Of a stretch of 64,000 bases of DNA, positions 62,889 to 64,000 are shown in pieces. The notes under the pieces are model-generated. The model made no database searches. It was not told the DNA's origin and worked only from the letters and a program-made list of their open reading frames with translations. Every line of letters starts with the position of its first letter. The first letter of the stretch is position 1. Position numbers and translations under genes: made by a program. Source of the stretch: an uncultured Collinsella sp. (GTDB lineage Bacteria > Actinomycetota > Coriobacteriia > Coriobacteriales > Coriobacteriaceae); the NCBI GenBank assembly GCA_934654775.1, contig CAKUGR010000005.1:1-64000 (forward strand), written 5' to 3'.

Positions 62889-63557
62889 TTATATAGCGAA
62901 AAGTTTAGCAAGCTCGGCCACCGAGTGCACCACCGCATCGGCGCCCGCGGCCTCATGCTCCCCCGGCGCCGCCGCGCCCGAATAGATGCCGATACACGGC
63001 ACGCCCATCGCGTGCGCGCCCTCGACGTCGTTAAAGCGGTCGCCGGTCATCACGGCCTCGTCGGCCGTCGCGCCCAGAGCCGCCAGCGCATCGCGGACCG
63101 AATCGGCCTTGGTCTCGCGCCCCTGGGGCGGATTCATGCCAACCACGGCTTTGAACTGGCAAAGCCCCAGCTCACGCACCATGTCGATGCACTTTGCCTC
63201 CATGCGCGACGTCGCCACGGCCATACGCTTGCCCTGGGCGGCCAACCCATCCAGCAGCTCGGGGATCCCATCGAACACGGGGTACTCTTCCGGTCCCAGC
63301 TCATCAAAAAAGGCGCGGTACTCGTCGGCCACTACGAGCGACTCCTCACGCGTAAAGCCGTAAAAGTCGTGGAAGCTCTTCCACAGGGGCGGCCCAATCA
63401 TGCGGCGCAAGTCGCCCATCTGCGCCTCAGAAAACCCGCGCGCAGCCAGCGTCTTGCGCGTCGAGGTCATCACCGCCCGGCCCGTATCTGCCACCGTGCC
63501 GTCAAAATCGAACAGTACAATCGGCCGTCTGCATATCTCCAGCGCCTCCATCGGCAT
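62889..63557 (-). CDS. HAD hydrolase, phosphoglycolate phosphatase-like
   Basis: 222 residues. Nucleophile motif LFDFDGTVADT, a helical cap (residues 20-90), motif II VATSRMEAK, Lys in ETKADSVRDAL and motif IV TGDRFNDVEGA, the Gph/PpaX arrangement. It may dephosphorylate phosphoglycolate or act as a pyrophosphatase. Start ATG 63557 or 63551 (six bases later with AGAGGG well placed) are both possible. It is 55 nt upstream of the dipeptidase gene on the same strand, so the pair may share a transcript. Confidence 0.85.
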   Translation of the reverse strand: MPMEALEICRRPIVLFDFDGTVADTGRAVMTSTRKTLAARGFSEAQMGDLRRMIGPPLWKSFHDFYGFTREESLVVADEYRAFFDELGPEEYPVFDGIPELLDGLAAQGKRMAVATSRMEAKCIDMVRELGLCQFKAVVGMNPPQGRETKADSVRDALAALGATADEAVMTGDRFNDVEGAHAMGVPCIGIYSGAAAPGEHEAAGADAVVHSVAELAKLFAI

Positions 63558-63599
63558 CCCTCTTCCCCAGTTGGTGATTTCCACACTTACACTTCAAAC

Positions 63600-63615
63600 T
63601 GTTGACTATTCAACA
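63600..63615. promoter_or_regulatory. Candidate operator TGTTGA-N4-TCAACA
   Basis: A perfect 6-4-6 palindrome in the divergent spacer between the HAD phosphatase and the second DegV gene, about 8 bp upstream of a possible -35 box. Confidence 0.35.
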
Positions 63616-63622
63616 ATTAAAG

Positions 63623-63651
63623 CTGGCAATGTGGAACGACTCCACTATACT
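63623..63651 (+). promoter_or_regulatory. Candidate promoter of the second degV gene
   Basis: CTGGCA (63623-63628), a 17-bp spacer and TATACT (63646-63651), four and five matches to the sigma-70 consensus, giving a leader of about 50 nt. Confidence 0.5.
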
Positions 63652-63707
63652 TGTCGCACTTTGCTCTCAGAAGGCGGCGCGCAAGCGCCCCAACGAAAGG
63701 TGCAATT

Positions 63708-64000
63708 ATGTCTTTTGCCATCATAACCGACTCCACGTCGGACATCTCCCCCGCCCGCGCCCAAGAGCTCGGCATTTACGTGATTCCGCTGCATGTGATT
63801 ATCGAGGGCGAGGACCTGCTCGACCAGGTGCAGATCACCGCCGAAGAGTACGTCGCCCGCATGGCAGGCTCTGAGCAGCTGCCACACACCTCGCAGCCGA
63901 GTGCCGGCGAGTTCAAGGCGCTCTTTGACCGCGTGCTCGCCGACGGCCACGACAGCGCCATCTTTATCTCGCTATGCAGCGAGTGGTCTGCCTGCTACGC
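63708..64000 (+). CDS. DegV family protein, partial
   Basis: First 97 codons of a gene that runs off the window. FAIITDSTSDISPARAQE and HTSQPSAGEFKALFD match the fatty-acid-binding DegV/FakB start, and VLADGHDSAIFISLCSEWSA corresponds to the ITLSS.LSGTY region of the family with atypical Cys and Trp. CGAAAGG lies ahead of the ATG. It is a paralogue of the gene at 23711. Confidence 0.85.
   Translation, partial: MSFAIITDSTSDISPARAQELGIYVIPLHVIIEGEDLLDQVQITAEEYVARMAGSEQLPHTSQPSAGEFKALFDRVLADGHDSAIFISLCSEWSACY

Overview
The window is a gene-dense, high-GC bacterial chromosome segment. Gene content points to the Actinomycetota, class Coriobacteriia, most like Collinsella: a Rho factor with a long Ala/Arg-rich N-terminal extension, a CarD-type transcription factor, many short AGAAAGG-type ribosome-binding sites, Cys-rich DUF6485 and B3/4-domain proteins, and orphan nuclease-like proteins of a kind I recall from coriobacteria. 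The genus call is from memory of family content, not from a search.

Layout. 1-177: tRNA-Lys and tRNA-His. 342-10266: aminotransferase, ROK fructokinase, VanZ-like and Ala-rich membrane proteins, rho, argS, with an 830-bp gene-free palindrome cluster between rho and argS. 10609-18344: carD, HD hydrolase, proA, proline iminopeptidase, proB, pncB, a tail-anchored coiled-coil protein, tRNA-Ala. 18540-23630: PflX-type radical SAM protein, a possible structured ncRNA, a TagO/WecA-type transferase, trpS, DUF6485, an MGMT-like protein. 23711-29747: DegV, MarR, B3/4 protein, pckA, lactate permease. 29926-35159: flippase, phosphoesterase, K+/H+ antiporter and a small protein whose 3' end is overwritten by a repeat. 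35275-37365: a MazG-like pyrophosphohydrolase (frameshifted) overlapping a GIY-YIG/helicase-like ATPase gene, the main accessory module. 37505-39865: serC-serA. 40214-50511: housekeeping and hypothetical genes between two divergent copies of an orphan nuclease-like family. 50857-53631: metal resistance unit (SmtB/ArsR sensor, HMA chaperone, Zn/Cd P-type ATPase). 53854-57084: DtxR regulator, HAD phosphatase, ABC-F ATPase. 57313-60973: pstSCAB phosphate importer, no phoU. 61398-64000: PepV-type dipeptidase, HAD phosphatase, start of a second DegV gene.

No CRISPR array, rRNA, prophage or transposase gene was seen. Proline synthesis (proA, proB), serine synthesis (serC-serA) and phosphate uptake are complete or near complete as units.

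The most striking feature is in the intergenic DNA. Nearly every sizeable gap carries a palindrome from one of several families (called R1-R7 here), placed against stop codons. Most contain the pentamer GGGAC/GTCCC near the hairpin loop. R1 (arms CCACCACAAAGG/CCTTTGTGGTGG) has eight copies. R6 has two copies, one a 343-bp element with perfect 16-bp terminal inverted repeats that supplies the last 43 codons of a neighbouring gene. These look like REP/MITE-type elements doubling as bidirectional terminators; no mobilising enzyme is present in the window.
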